From: Dryomyza anilis
Lineage: Eukaryota > Arthropoda > Insecta > Diptera > Dryomyzidae
Length of the DNA stretch: 64,000 nucleotides
Assembly (NCBI GenBank): GCA_951804985.1
Contig: OX638134.1
Span: 8,763,017 to 8,827,016, forward strand
Direction of reading: 5' to 3'
The position numbers were made by a program, and so were the translations under genes. The notes below the pieces were generated by a model. It was not told the origin of the DNA. It was given only the letters and a program-made list of their open reading frames with translations, and made no database searches. Positions 23,737 to 34,830 of this stretch are shown piece after piece. Position 1 is the stretch's first letter; every line of letters begins with the position of its first letter.

Positions 23737-24965
23737 CAGATCATCCTGCGGTCGAAGGCCTCACCGTGTCCCGGGTGCACGATCCGATGCTGCTCCTCCT
23801 GAACTCGTGTCGGTCCCCCCAGCGTCGCCTGGATGACGTCGAAGTCGTTTGCCATCTGTATTAGTTCCCCCAGCGTCGTGAACTCCCCGCGCTTTACGTA
23901 TAACTGGTACTCTCGTCGACAGTTCTTGTAGATCCGTTCCAGTTGTTGTGCACGCGAGTAGTGGGCGTGTCGCATCAACGTTTGGACTGCGAGGGTGAAA
24001 TTCTTAAAAGACTCACCGGGTCGCTGCATCCTCTGGCGTATCTCGTCATCCAGGTTTTCCAGATACCTGGGTGGCAGAAAAAATCGTAGAAAATCCGCCT
24101 TAAACGCGTCCCATCCGCTCCATCGGATGTGATTGTTTCGGAACCAAATGAGGGCTCGGTCCACCAGTAGTTGAGGCATGGCATGCGGCAACCAATCTCT
24201 GCTTACGTTGTAAACGTACGTCAGTTCCTCAATCCGTTCTATGAACGCCAGTGGGTCGCTCTCGCCGTCGAATCGTACTGCCCATTTTCTCACGCGGTCC
24301 ATAGCGACAGCGTAGGTGGCATATCCTCCCCTGGGGTCCTCTCTTCTCGGTGCTACGTTGCTCGCTACGGTGGATGCTAAACTCGGGCCGGCTGCTTCTC
24401 CAACTTCCTGCTTGTTGATGGGGAGGGGGGTCTGGGAAAATGTACATCCTGGTAGGTGAACATCACATGCTGCGTCCGCAACTGGTGACGGCTGCGTCTT
24501 CTCACTCCCGTCGGTGGTCGTGTCCGTCCGCATTTCCGCGCGCTCTGTGGCTTCACTTTTTCTCGGGGGTTCGCTGCTCGCTCCTACTCCAGTGGTTAGG
24601 GTTTTACTCGAGCTGGCGGCTCCCTTCATTTCGGGATTTTTGAAGGGGGTGAAGGTCTGGTGCGGTGTTTGTGTCGGCGACGCCTGGGTCGCGTCTATTG
24701 TTGAAGGGGGCTCTGTCTTATCACCCATTGCGATAGCAGTGGGGACTATGAGCGCTAAAGGCCCAGGCGACGGGCATTTGGTATGTTTGAGCTCCAGTTT
24801 AAGGAGGCGCTCCAGGACCTCGCTCGCGTGGCCTCCGTCCGACACGAAGTTACACAGGCTCTTCCGTAACTCCTCCGCCGTACCTGTTTCTGGTAATCCG
24901 AATTCTACGGCGTACGCCACCAAGTCCTCCTTGCGCAAGCCGTAAATCCAGGTTAGCTTCACCAT
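23589..24965 (-). CDS. gag: Gag polyprotein with capsid region and zinc knuckles
   Basis: 458 residues starting at an ATG in good context (CAACATGG), 84 nt downstream of the primer site. Residues 8-42 resemble a SAP fold (LRKEDLVAYAV...GLPETGTAEELRKSL), a DNA/RNA-binding helix-turn-helix motif; this is my reading of the pattern. Residues 70-215 are Pro/Ser/Thr-rich linker. Residues about 228-380 match the Ty3/gypsy retrotransposon Gag capsid pattern (WFRNNHIRWSGWDAFKADF, then YLENLDDEI and PGESFKNF). A CCHC zinc knuckle lies at 410-423 (CWRCGGEGHFQREC). A second knuckle at 431-444 keeps three cysteines but has Val in place of His. The stop lies inside the frameshift hairpin loop. The last 148 nt overlap pol in the -1 frame. 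Gag would form the cytoplasmic particle and package RNA. Confidence 0.94.
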   Translation of the reverse strand: MVKLTWIYGLRKEDLVAYAVEFGLPETGTAEELRKSLCNFVSDGGHASEVLERLLKLELKHTKCPSPGPLALIVPTAIAMGDKTEPPSTIDATQASPTQTPHQTFTPFKNPEMKGAASSSKTLTTGVGASSEPPRKSEATERAEMRTDTTTDGSEKTQPSPVADAACDVHLPGCTFSQTPLPINKQEVGEAAGPSLASTVASNVAPRREDPRGGYATYAVAMDRVRKWAVRFDGESDPLAFIERIEELTYVYNVSRDWLPHAMPQLLVDRALIWFRNNHIRWSGWDAFKADFLRFFLPPRYLENLDDEIRQRMQRPGESFKNFTLAVQTLMRHAHYSRAQQLERIYKNCRREYQLYVKRGEFTTLGELIQMANDFDVIQATLGGPTRVQEEQHRIVHPGHGEAFDRRMICWRCGGEGHFQRECRAPAKLFCWQCGKSGVRTIDCCRPRPGNDSGDRPQ

Positions 24966-25049
24966 GTTGAAAACTTGGGAGAGACCCTTTACCCGACGCT
25001 ACGTTGAGTTGTTTGTGACTATTATTTTTGTTTTATTTTTCACCTCAAG

Positions 25050-25067
25050 GTCCCTGCTCGGGCGCCA
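25050..25067 (-). other. Primer binding site, lysine-tRNA-like
   Basis: Minus-strand TGGCGCCCGAGCAGGGAC starts 2 nt after the LTR. It matches the complement of the 3' end of animal tRNA-Lys(UUU) at 17 of 18 positions from memory of that tRNA; the one difference still allows a G-U pair. The same primer class is known for lentiviruses and Drosophila Osvaldo. Confidence 0.85.
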
Positions 25068-25069
25068 CT

Positions 25070-27787
25070 TGTAACGAACTACCTGGTGGTCAAAGGCTGA
25101 GGTACTCCTCAGCGGCGGTCCAGGGGTAGGTCGACAAATAATTTATTTATGTCAGGGGTACCTTTTTAGTTCAACTCAACTGTAGCCCCTGGTAAATGAT
25201 AACGCCCTTGTTTTAATTCATAAATAACTTCTTTAATAATAGTAATAATAAGTGTGATAGGATAGTAAATTATAATTAAAGGCAGCGCTCCGCTGCCGCT
25301 ACTGGATTGCTTAGAAATGGCGGGTTCCCGTCGGAGGCGTCTCCAACGCTGAGCCCTCGGATATGTAAATCTGGTTCCTCGGTCTGCGCCCCTTTCTGAC
25401 GCGACCGGTTGCTATGTCGTATTACGCCGCTCGTCGCGTCGCGGCTCCCTATGCTATTGTGCGTACCACCCGGGACCCCTCCTCTGACCCCGGCTCCGAT
25501 GCCGGCTCACTTTGTTTTGTCCGGGTGGTCGTTGTGAAATCCCTCGTAGTTGCCCCTGATTCAGCCCTTCGGCTCGCTGCTACCCCTCGATCGGCTGCCT
25601 TAGCGCTCGGGTCGGCTCGGTTATTCTCAAATGTGCTGCTGTTGCTCCTCGGTTATCGCGTGCTCACGCGTTCAGCTGTCAGGTGCTCGTGTCTACTCGT
25701 TTCACTGCTACTGCTCGGTTCTCGTACTCTGTTACTGCTCGGCTCTCGTGCGCTCGTGTCTACTCGCTTCACTGTTACTGCTCGGTTCTCGTACTCTGCT
25801 AATGCTCGGTTCTCGTACGCTGTTACTGCTCGGCTCACTGCTACTGCTCGGTTCTCGTGCTCTGCTACTGCTCGGTTCTCGTGCGCTGTTACTACTCGGC
25901 TCACTGCTACTGATCGGTTCTCGTGCTCTGCTACCGCTCGGTTCTCGTGCTCTGCTACTGCTCGGTTCTCGTGCGCTGTTACTGCTCGGCACTCATACTC
26001 TGCTACTGTTCGGTTCTCGTACGCTGCTACTGCTCGGCTCACTGCTACTGCTCGGTTCTCGTGCTCTGCTACTGTTCGGTTCTCGTACGCTGCTACGGCT
26101 CTGTGCTCATACTCTGCTACGGTTCGGTTCTCGTACGCTGTTACTACTCGGCTCACTGTTCCTGCTCGGTTCTCGTGCTCTGCTACTGCTCGGTTCTCGT
26201 ACGCTGCTACTGTTCGGTTCTCGTACGCTGCTACTGCTCTGTGCTCATACTCTGCTACGGTTCGGTTCTAGTACGCTGTTACTACTCGGCTCACTGCTAC
26301 TGCTCGGTTCTCGTGCTCTGCTACTGCTCGGTTCTCGTACTCTGCTAATGCTTGGTTCTCGTACGCTGTTACTGCTCGGCTCACTGCTACTGCTCGGTTC
26401 TCGTGCTCTGCTACTGCTCGGTTCTCGTGCGCTGTTGTCTACTCGCTTCACTGTTACTGCTCGGTTCTCGTACTCTGCTAATGCTCGGTTCTCGTACGCT
26501 GTTACTGCTCGGCTCACTGCTACTGCTCGGTTCTCGTGCTCTGCTACTGCTCGGTTCTCGTGCGCTGTTAATACTCGGCTCACTGCTACTGATCGGTTCT
26601 CGTGCTCTGCTACCGCTCGGTTCTCGTGCTCTGCTACTGCTCGGTTCTCGTGCGCTGCTGCTGCTCTGTGCTCATACTCTGCTACGGTTCGGTTCTAGTA
26701 CGCTGTTACTACTCGGCTCACTGCTACTGCTCGGTTCTCGTGCTCTGCTACTGCTCGGTTCTCGTGCGCTGTTACTGCTCGGCACTCATACTCTGCTACT
26801 GTTCGGTTCTCGTACGCTGCTACTGCTCGGCTCACTGCTACGGCTCTTTTCTCGTGCTCTGCCACTGTTCGTGCCTACTCGGCTCGCTTGGTTCGGCTTG
26901 GTTCGGCTTGGTGGTGACGCGCACGAAATGGACGTTCGCACCGCGTGGTCGGATAAAATTACACAACTTACCGCCAAGCCTCTTGTGGCCACTTTCGAGG
27001 TTATGGTCGTTCGGTCCCCTGCGCCTGTATCGCTGCTTTGCCACCACGATCCTCGTGGCGCACTTTTGTAGGTTAGGTTGACTCGTCTTCCCTGGGCACT
27101 TTGGCTCTGCTGCATTTAAATAAACTGAAGTTGTTGTTCGCCTTTGTTCGGTGTTTGGGTTCTGCTGCATTAAATAAAACGATTTTACATTCACTTTGTG
27201 TCGCTTGGCTCAACCACTATGACAGGTTCAACCACCACCGATTCAGCCTGTGTGTCGGGCAGAGAAACTTGACCTTTCTACTGCCGTTCCCAGCAGCGCT
27301 CGTCAACGCCGTACCAACCAAAGGATAATTCTCCGCCTGCTTGAAACTTATACCTTTCTTTTCAGCTTCGATTATCTTTGCGTTGGTATGGGTTTGGTTC
27401 CTTGTTGTAGCCCGCTTTTCCTCCCAGGAGAAACTTACTACAACAACTCAGAACAATCTAATGTGTGTCTGCACTGTATCACGGTCGCCGACGAACTGAC
27501 CGATGCTTCGGTTCTCGGCTTCTTCATCACCGTCGGCTACTATGTTTCGTCGTAAATGCGGTGCACTGTATTCGTCTCTTTCACGCACCTGCATGGTGCT
27601 TAGACCGGTTTTACACCATTCTCACCACGACGCCATTTGTTCCATGATCGTAGCTTATACTCGTTACTTTGGCTACAGGCACCAGTGTTGCCCTCTTCTC
27701 ATCAATTGTTCCCTCGGTGGCCCCCCTTTAACTGCTGGAGGCGAGCAATGTGTGGGACAAATTTACCCCATAAATTTGTCCGTCACA
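25070..27787 (-). mobile_element. LTR, upstream (5') copy in element orientation
   Basis: A 2718-bp terminal repeat, nearly identical to the copy at 16273-19242. A 252-bp deletion within the tandem-repeat core has its junction near 26650-26665. One clear substitution is A at 26571 against C at 17774. In element orientation the LTR end nearest the PBS contains AATAAA (plus-strand TTTATT at 25142-25147), a plausible polyadenylation signal near the R/U5 region. The near-identity implies a young insertion. Transcription start is not determined. Confidence 0.95.
25700..26855. repeat. Tandem-repeat core of the LTR (upstream copy)
   Basis: Same 24-bp and 679-bp repeat organisation as in the other LTR, but the second higher-order copy has lost 252 bp around 26650-26665. 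Unequal exchange or template switching between sub-repeats explains this. Confidence 0.92.
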
Positions 27788-27866
27788 CTATAAATACTAT
27801 AAATACTATAAATACTATAAATACTATAAATACTATAAATACTATAAATACTATAAATATTATAAA
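27788..27866 (+). repeat. (ATAAATACT)n array, right part
   Basis: About eight more copies of the 9-bp unit after the retrotransposon, decaying at about 27855-27866 (ATAAATATT then A-rich). It is the right edge of the array split by the insertion. Confidence 0.96.
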
Positions 27867-28399
27867 AAAATCAAATTAATTAAAAATACAAAATAATAAA
27901 AAGAAAATATAAAATATTTCAATAACAGATAAAAATAAAATAAATACAAAAGCACTTTCACTGATGAAAATTTGAAATGACTTTAAAAATTCTGAAAAAT
28001 ATGTTTCATTTTATTTTTTTTTATTGAGCCATAACATTTTCGTTCAAAAACAGACAAAAGAAAAATTTATAGCAGCAACTGCTATTTTCGGCTAAACTAT
28101 AAATATCAGAAGGTATTCTTTGGTGCCGTCGAAGGTAGAACGTAAAACGTTTAACGACAAACGTTGCGTATTTGTGTTAAAATTACGAATATGAAAGCTC
28201 GTTCAATGTGAGTGTGTATGTAATACTTTCTTTTTTATTTTGGTATATGTTCGTTTTTGAATGAAAACTTGGTCGTTGCATTGAAAACCTCACAAACGTC
28301 TATTTTTGGCAATTAAAAGTTTCGCTTTGATTTTGGCGCCAACACAAAACGCAGACAGGGACAATTTGAAACACACACACATAGTTATGAAGTACCTTT
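27867..28399. other. AT-rich spacer, no gene seen
   Basis: Single-copy DNA with a slightly GC-richer part at 28110-28370. No domain-bearing frame, RNA gene or repeat recognised. Confidence 0.55.
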
Positions 28400-29850
28400 G
28401 AATGTACACTCACTAAAATCTTTTAAATTGAATGAACTATAGAATATATAAAATGAAAATAGCTATTGAATTAATAAAGTAAAATTAGCATTATATCAAT
28501 TGTATTTAATAACAATATTAATAGGTTAAATTAAGGATAATCTTTAAAAAAAAACTCAAAACAAATTAATTCTAAAAAAGGAAATCCGTATATTTAATGT
28601 GCGACTTTTACTATAAAATTAATAGTTAAATACTATTGTTTTTGTTTTTAAAGTGTATGGCATTGAATATGACGCAGTTTAGTTTTTGTAAGTCTTTTAT
28701 ATATATTCAATACTATTATACTAATTAAGAGCAACAGTATTGATTTTAAAAGAGTGTACTATTAAAATACCATTAATTTAATATTAAAATTAAGAGAATT
28801 TCAGTAGTATTTGATTATAAATCCACAAAATAAATTAAAACTTTAAAACATAAAACTCCGATAACAGAAGAATCACATTTTTCTTACGTAAATACTATAA
28901 AATTAATGGTTTAATATACTACTGTTGGTTTTTGGGCATTTTGAACATTGCGTATGATATATAATAGCAAAATTATTGATTTAAAAAATAATATTTAATA
29001 TACCATTGATATTATAGTAAAATTCGCACTATATAGTATTACAAAATCAAGAGATTTTAAAAATTTATAGACCACAAAAAATCTTAAAACATATAATTAA
29101 GAAACAAAGAAAATCGTATTGTTTAATATTGATACTATAACATTAATAGTTATTACTATAGTTTGTTTTCTGTGTGTTTTGAACTCATTTAGAGCATTGA
29201 ATATGACGCGATTTTATATTTTTATACGCTATTCAAATTGATTTCATATTGATTTCATGTTGTACTATAAATAGCAATGCTATTGATTTAATAATGTTTT
29301 ACTATTAAAATACCATCTAGTAAAATTGGCGTTATATCTATAGTTTTTAGTTATTAAATGAATAGTATAAAATTAACAATCAATTGTTCTAAAAATTATT
29401 AAAATAAAATTCGAAAACTACGAAAATCATATTGCTTAATCTTAGTACTAATAAATTAATAGTTTAATACTATTAGTTATTTTCTGAGTGTTTAGAACTC
29501 ATTTAAAGCATCGTATATGACACGATTTTATATTTTTTCTATAAATTATTTATATTGACTTCATATTATATTGTATAATAGTAATACTATTGTTTTAATA
29601 ATATTGTACTATTAAAATACTTTGAATATTTTAGGAAAATTAACATTATATCAATAGTTTTAAATTACTAAATTAATAGTATAAATTATTATAATCAATA
29701 GTTCTAAAAATAATTTAAATGAAATTCTAATTCTCTAATTATCATATTATTTAATGTTATAATACTATTAAATTAATAGCTTAATACTATTGTATTTTGT
29801 TGTTTTTTTTTTTCTGAGTGTATGACAGCCATTTTGCACACTGAATATGA
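28400..29850. repeat. Degenerate ~300-bp tandem repeat
   Basis: Landmarks recur in the same order about every 240-315 bp: a TACTATTGTTTTT-like start (near 28632, 28916, 29153, 29470, 29787), then GCATTGAATATGACGCGATTTTATATTTTT (best near 29200 and 29510), a run ATTAAAATACCAT (near 28763, 28990, 29310, 29610), and GTAAAATTAGCATTATATCAATAGTTTT (near 28480, 29010, 29320, 29630). About five diverged copies. All-AT composition blurs the boundaries. Confidence 0.75.
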
Positions 29851-30748
29851 TGACTATGATGATGCGGACGATGAGGTTGATATTCAATAAATGCGAAACT
29901 ATTTTCGATCGAATTCTCAAATTTTGTGGTTGCAACAACTTCCGTTTGAGTCAAAGTTTTTCGATTAAAAAGTTGTGCGTTGCTGGTGGTGGCTACATGT
30001 GTGAGTGCTCAGATGCGTGTGTGTGAGTGTCAATGTGAGTCTGTGTGTAATTTTACATAGTGTAAGTCATAGTGTAAGTCTGTTTGTATATGTAGTGTGT
30101 GTTATATGTGTCAGTAGTCGAGGTAAACTATTGCTGCTGAGGTGGCAAAAAATTTGCATAACTTTTTTAAATTTTTGAAAAGTTTTAATTCTTTTTTTTA
30201 ATTCTATTTTTATATTTTATCCATCGCATAGTGATATTGATTGTTTTTTCTTTACACACAATTTACACATCAACACCTTGTAAATTTTATGCTTTAACAC
30301 TTTTATTTAAATTACCAACATCTGTGGTAGTTTTTTTTTATTTATTTAAATACAATGTGCCTTTGCAAAGGGTAAAAATTTTTTTCGTTTTTATTTTTAT
30401 ATACTTTTTTTTTGTTCATATTTTCATTGTAACATGTGCTGTTCGTCACAGTTCTTGCTGTTGACATTTGTTGCAACAATCGCGCGTATGTTGCTGGCAA
30501 CACGTGACAAAGTGACAGCACAAGCAATAGCAGGTGTGAGCGAATCATGCATAATATGTTGAAAAGATTACTATGTGTCGATTGTCAACAACCGTGCAAT
30601 GTATAATAATTTCAGTTTTCATTGAAATGATTTAAGTTTATGGTGAACTTTATGTTAAAGGTACTAAATTTAAAAGGAAAATCTGAAATTTGTTTTTTGG
30701 AGTAAAAAATATAGAACATTTCATAGAAAGTAATATTTTGAGTGGAAT
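29851..30748. other. Single-copy spacer
   Basis: GT-rich patch at 29995-30120 and a T-rich patch at 30160-30430. No gene recognised; the frames at 30231-30464 and 30548-30342 have no domain. Confidence 0.55.
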
Positions 30749-31927
30749 AAAAATACTTAAAATACTTAAAATACTTAAAATACTTAAAATACTTAAAATA
30801 CTTAAAATACTTAAAATACTTAAAATACTTAAAATACTTAAAATACTTAAAATACTTAAAATACTTAAAATACTTAAAATACTTAAAATACTTAAAATAC
30901 TTAAAATACTTAAAATACTTAAAATACTTAAAATACTTAAAATACTTAAAATACTTAAAATACTTAAAATACTTAAAATACTTAAAATACTTAAAATACT
31001 TAAAATACTTAAAATACTTAAAATACTTAAAATTCTTAAAATACTTAAAATTCTTAAAATACTTAAAATACTTAAAATACTTAAAATACTTAAAATACTT
31101 AAAATACTTAAAATACTTAAAATACTTAAAATACTTAAAATACTTAAAATACTTAAAATACTTAAAATACTTAAAATACTTAAAATACTTAAAATACTTA
31201 AAATACTTAAAATACTTAAAATACTTAAAATACTTAAAATACTTAAAATACTTAAAATACTTAAAATACTTAAAATACTTAAAATACTTAAAATACTTAA
31301 AATACTTAAAATACTTAAAATACTTAAAATTCTTAAAATACTTAAAATACTTAAAATACTTAAAATACTTAAAATACTTAAAATACTTAAAATACTTAAA
31401 ATACTTAAAATACTTAAAATACTTAAAATACTTAAAATACTTAAAATACTTAAAATACTTAAAATACTTAAAATACTTAAAATACTTAAAATACTTAAAA
31501 TACTTAAAATACTTAAAATACTTAAAATACTTAAAATACTTAAAATACTTAAAATACTTAAAATACTTAAAATACTTAAAATACTTAAAATACTTAAAAT
31601 ACTTAAAATACTTAAAATACTTAAAATACTTAAAATACTTAAAATACTTAAAATACTTAAAATACTTAAAATACTTAAAATACTTAAAATACTTAAAATA
31701 CTTAAAATACTTAAAATACTTAAAATACTTAAAATACTTAAAATACTTAAAATACTTAAAATACTTAAAATACTTAAAATATTTAAAATATTTAAAATAC
31801 TTAAAATACTTAAAATACTTAAAATACTTAAAATACTTAAAATACTTAAAATACTTAAAATACTTAAAATACTTAATATACTTAATATACTTAATATACT
31901 TAAAATACTTAAAATACTTAAAATACC
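30749..31927 (+). repeat. 9-bp satellite array (AAAATACTT)n
   Basis: About 130 near-perfect copies of AAAATACTT. Variants are few: AAAATTCTT near 31032, 31050 and 31329, AAAATATTT near 31780, and three TATACTTAA units near 31875-31900. On the minus strand it reads AGTATTTTA, one base from the AGTATTTTT array. The 418-residue Ile-Leu-Lys frame is a repeat artefact. Confidence 0.97.
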
Positions 31928-31979
31928 TAGACGTCTTCAGAAATAGTAAAAATATCGAAAAACAAATACCTATATTTAT

Positions 31980-32011
31980 ATCTGACGGAAATATGCATAT
32001 TTCCGTCAGAT
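31980..32011. other. Perfect 32-bp palindrome
   Basis: The half-site ATCTGACGGAAATATG is followed directly by its exact reverse complement, with no spacer. It lies 53 bp beyond the end of the AAAATACTT array. It is not part of any tandem repeat seen here. Confidence 0.95.
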
Positions 32012-33795
32012 TTATTGATCATTTTCTTTTTTTTTTTTCAAGACTAAATAATAGACAACTCTAAAATGCTTAATTGTTTTTTTTTCGGGTATTATTTTAA
32101 CCTTTTTTTTTAATCATTCATAATTTTAAAAAAATAAAACAACTGAAATGTCGGAATTAGGTTGTGGTATCGGAGGCTGTACACTTACATATAGGTATAG
32201 GATATGGATATGGATATAGGATAAAAATATAATTTTGCGATTAATGTGTTGGAAATACAAAAAAAAAAAAAATACAAGATGCATTGATGAAGAAAAGAAA
32301 CGTGCGTCTGAATGTTTTAACGAATTGAAGCATGCAAGACACAGAGGCAGTTGAGAGTGGAAGAGCAGCATTACGAGGAAGAATAAGAAAAAAGAAGGAA
32401 GGAAGCTCTCACCGAGTAGCGCTTAATTACGCGCACTCTTTGGCGTCGCTGTGTGCGTGTGCTGTACTGTTTACTTGTGCATGTATAGTAGTTGCCGACG
32501 TCGTCGTCGATGTTTGTGTGGGTATAACAAACATTTAAGTGTACGTGTAAATGGCTTTTTGTGTGAGTGTGTGTGTCTGTCTGTATTTGAATGTAATTTT
32601 GCGCGGTGCATTTAATTGCTTATTTTCTCGCGTTAACAGAGCCGACGTGGTGTTTGTTGCCGGAATTGTAATTACGTACTTTTTGCTTGTTTTGCGTTGG
32701 TAATTTTAGTTGGTAATTTTACGCTTTATTTTTACATTTTGTTGTGTTTATTTTTTGTGTTAATTTTTTTTTTGTTTGCATTATTTTTATAATTTCCTTC
32801 ATGTTTTGGTTATAGTTGCTAGCTGTTTTGTACATGTTTCTGTTTCTGCTGTTGCTGTGGAAATGTTATTTTGATTTTAATTTCCGTTTTTATTTTTATT
32901 ACCGTTGTTTATTTCCGCCACCATCTCATCTCGCATGTCCTGCTCTCTCTCTATGGACAGACAGACAGTTGGAGTTTACTATTTTTTGACTTTTATAACT
33001 TAATTTTCACATTCAGTGCTGCGCTTGTCGTGGTTTTTGGCAAAATTTATTGCCATCCGACGTTTTATTTAGCATTTGGTTTATTTAGAGCAGCGGCACG
33101 TTTTTGTGATTTTGTGATGAAGTCAGTTTGAAGTGTTTATGAAGTGAATTTTTTTATTGTACGAGTTGTTTTAGTTTAAGATTTATTGCTAACGTGCGAA
33201 ATTTGATACTAGATTTAAAAGTGATTTTTTGGAAATTTTGAGTACTTTGTATTTATTCTATATAATTTTTTCAATATTAGATTTATTTTTAATATAAAAT
33301 TTTTACATTTTTTATAATTTTTTTTAAAATTATATTTTTAATTTTCATTTTATTTTATTTTAAATTTTAATTCTTAAGTGATTTTAAGTTTTAATTCTTA
33401 AAAATAAATTGATCACTAAATTAGTTCATATAATATTTCTCTTAATTTTTAATGTTTTTTTTTGATTGCTTTTGTTTTTTGTTATTATAATTTCCATCAA
33501 AGTTTATTTTTTTATTTTTGTTGCAATTTTCTTCTACTGCTCTTGACTCCAACTTATTGTTTTATATAAAAATTATTTGTATTTCTTTATTTTTTCAATC
33601 AAATGCAATATTCTTTTGAGACAGCATTTAATTTGATGCCTTTGGCGTTACTGCGAATGCATTTTTCATAAATTAATTGAAAAGCAACAACGCAGGAACA
33701 ATAAATCTGATAAATTGCATAAATAAACACGGTGTATATAAAAATTTAATATTTGCTTAAAGATAAAATATTTAGAAATTTTAGTTAAAAATTAA
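32012..33795. other. Single-copy spacer, AT-rich
   Basis: No gene recognised. GT-rich patches at 32420-32590 and T-rich DNA at 32730-33600. The open frames at 32332-32538 and 32871-33131 lack recognisable domains and start contexts worth defending. Confidence 0.55.
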
Positions 33796-34830
33796 TTGTT
33801 TAGTTAAATATTGAGTTTTTAGTGAAAAATTGAATTTTAGTGAAAAATTTAATTTTTAGTGAAAAATTGAATTTTTAGTGAAAAATTTAATTTTTAGTAA
33901 ACATTCATTTTTAATGGAAAATTGAATTTTTAGTGAAAAATTGAATTTTTAGTGAAAAATTGAATTTTTAGTGAAAAATTGAATTTTTAGTGAAAAATTG
34001 AATTTTTAGTGAAAAATTGAATTTTTAGTGAAAAATTGAATTTTTAGTGAAAAATTTAATTTTTAGTGAAAAATTGAATTTTTAGTGAAAAATTTAATTT
34101 TTAGTGAAAAATTTAATTTTTGGTGAAAAAATGAATTTTTAGTGAAAAATTGAATTTTTAGTGAAAAATTGAATTTTTAGTGAAAAATTGAATTTTTAGT
34201 GAAAAATTGAATTTTTAGTGAAAAATTAAATTTTTAGTGAAAAATTGAATTTTTAGTGAAAAATTGAATTTTTAGTGAAAAATTGAATTTTTAGTGAAAA
34301 ATTGAATTTTTAGTGAAAAATTGAATTTTTAGTGAAAAATTGAATTTTTAGTGAAAAATTGAATTTTTAGTGAATTGATTTTTTTTTGTGAAAATTTGAA
34401 TTTTAATTAAAAATTGGATTTTTAGTGACAAATTGAATTTTAGTGAAAAAATGAATTTTTAGTGAAAATTTGAAATTTAATTTTTAGTGAAAATTTGAAT
34501 TTTAATTTTTAGTGAAAATTTGAATTTTAGTGAAAAAATGAATTTCTAGTGAAAAATTGAATTTTTAGTGAAAAATTGAATTTTAGTGAAAATTTGAATT
34601 TTTAGTGAAAAATTGAATTTTTAGTGAAAAATTTAATTTTTAGTGAAAAATTGAATTTTTAGTGAAAATTTAATTTTTAGTTAAAATTTAATTTTTAGTG
34701 AAAATTTAATTTTTAGTGAAAATTTAATTTTTAGTGAAAAATTTAATTTTTAGTAAAGAATTTAATTTTTCACTAAAATTTAATTTTTTTTTACTATAAA
34801 TAAATTTTTCACTAAAATAAAGTTTTCGCT
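33796..34830 (-). repeat. 19-bp palindromic minisatellite, locus 2 (inverted)
   Basis: About 50 copies of GAATTTTTAGTGAAAAATT, the reverse complement of the unit at 2.8 kb. It is most homogeneous at 33930-34370; the right end is disrupted and at about 34760-34815 a few units switch to the opposite orientation (TTTTTCACTAAAA). Confidence 0.95.

Larger units (their letters stand above)
16269..27791 (-). mobile_element. Ty3/gypsy LTR retrotransposon, apparently intact, with CTAT target duplication
   Basis: A full-length 11,515-bp LTR retrotransposon (16273-27787) transcribed on the minus strand and inserted in the ATAAATACT array. CTAT is present on each side (16269-16272, 27788-27791); removing the element and one CTAT restores the array phase exactly. 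LTRs run TG...CA. In element order: LTR (27787-25070), primer site, gag, pol in the -1 frame, a 611-bp tail without env, polypurine tract and LTR (19242-16273). Pol domain order protease-RT-RNase H-integrase with a GPY module is that of Ty3/gypsy. The long LTRs, lysine-tRNA-like PBS and 4-bp duplication resemble the Osvaldo/Ulysses group of Drosophila; that placement is inference. GC content is much higher than the surroundings. Confidence 0.96.

Noticed and set aside
30690..31946. 418-residue Ile-Leu-Lys frame
   Set aside because: Product of the AAAATACTT satellite; the non-repeat ends are too short to mean anything.
33796..34830. CRISPR-like regular repeats
   Set aside because: Units are directly adjacent with no variable spacers, and the DNA is clearly eukaryotic.
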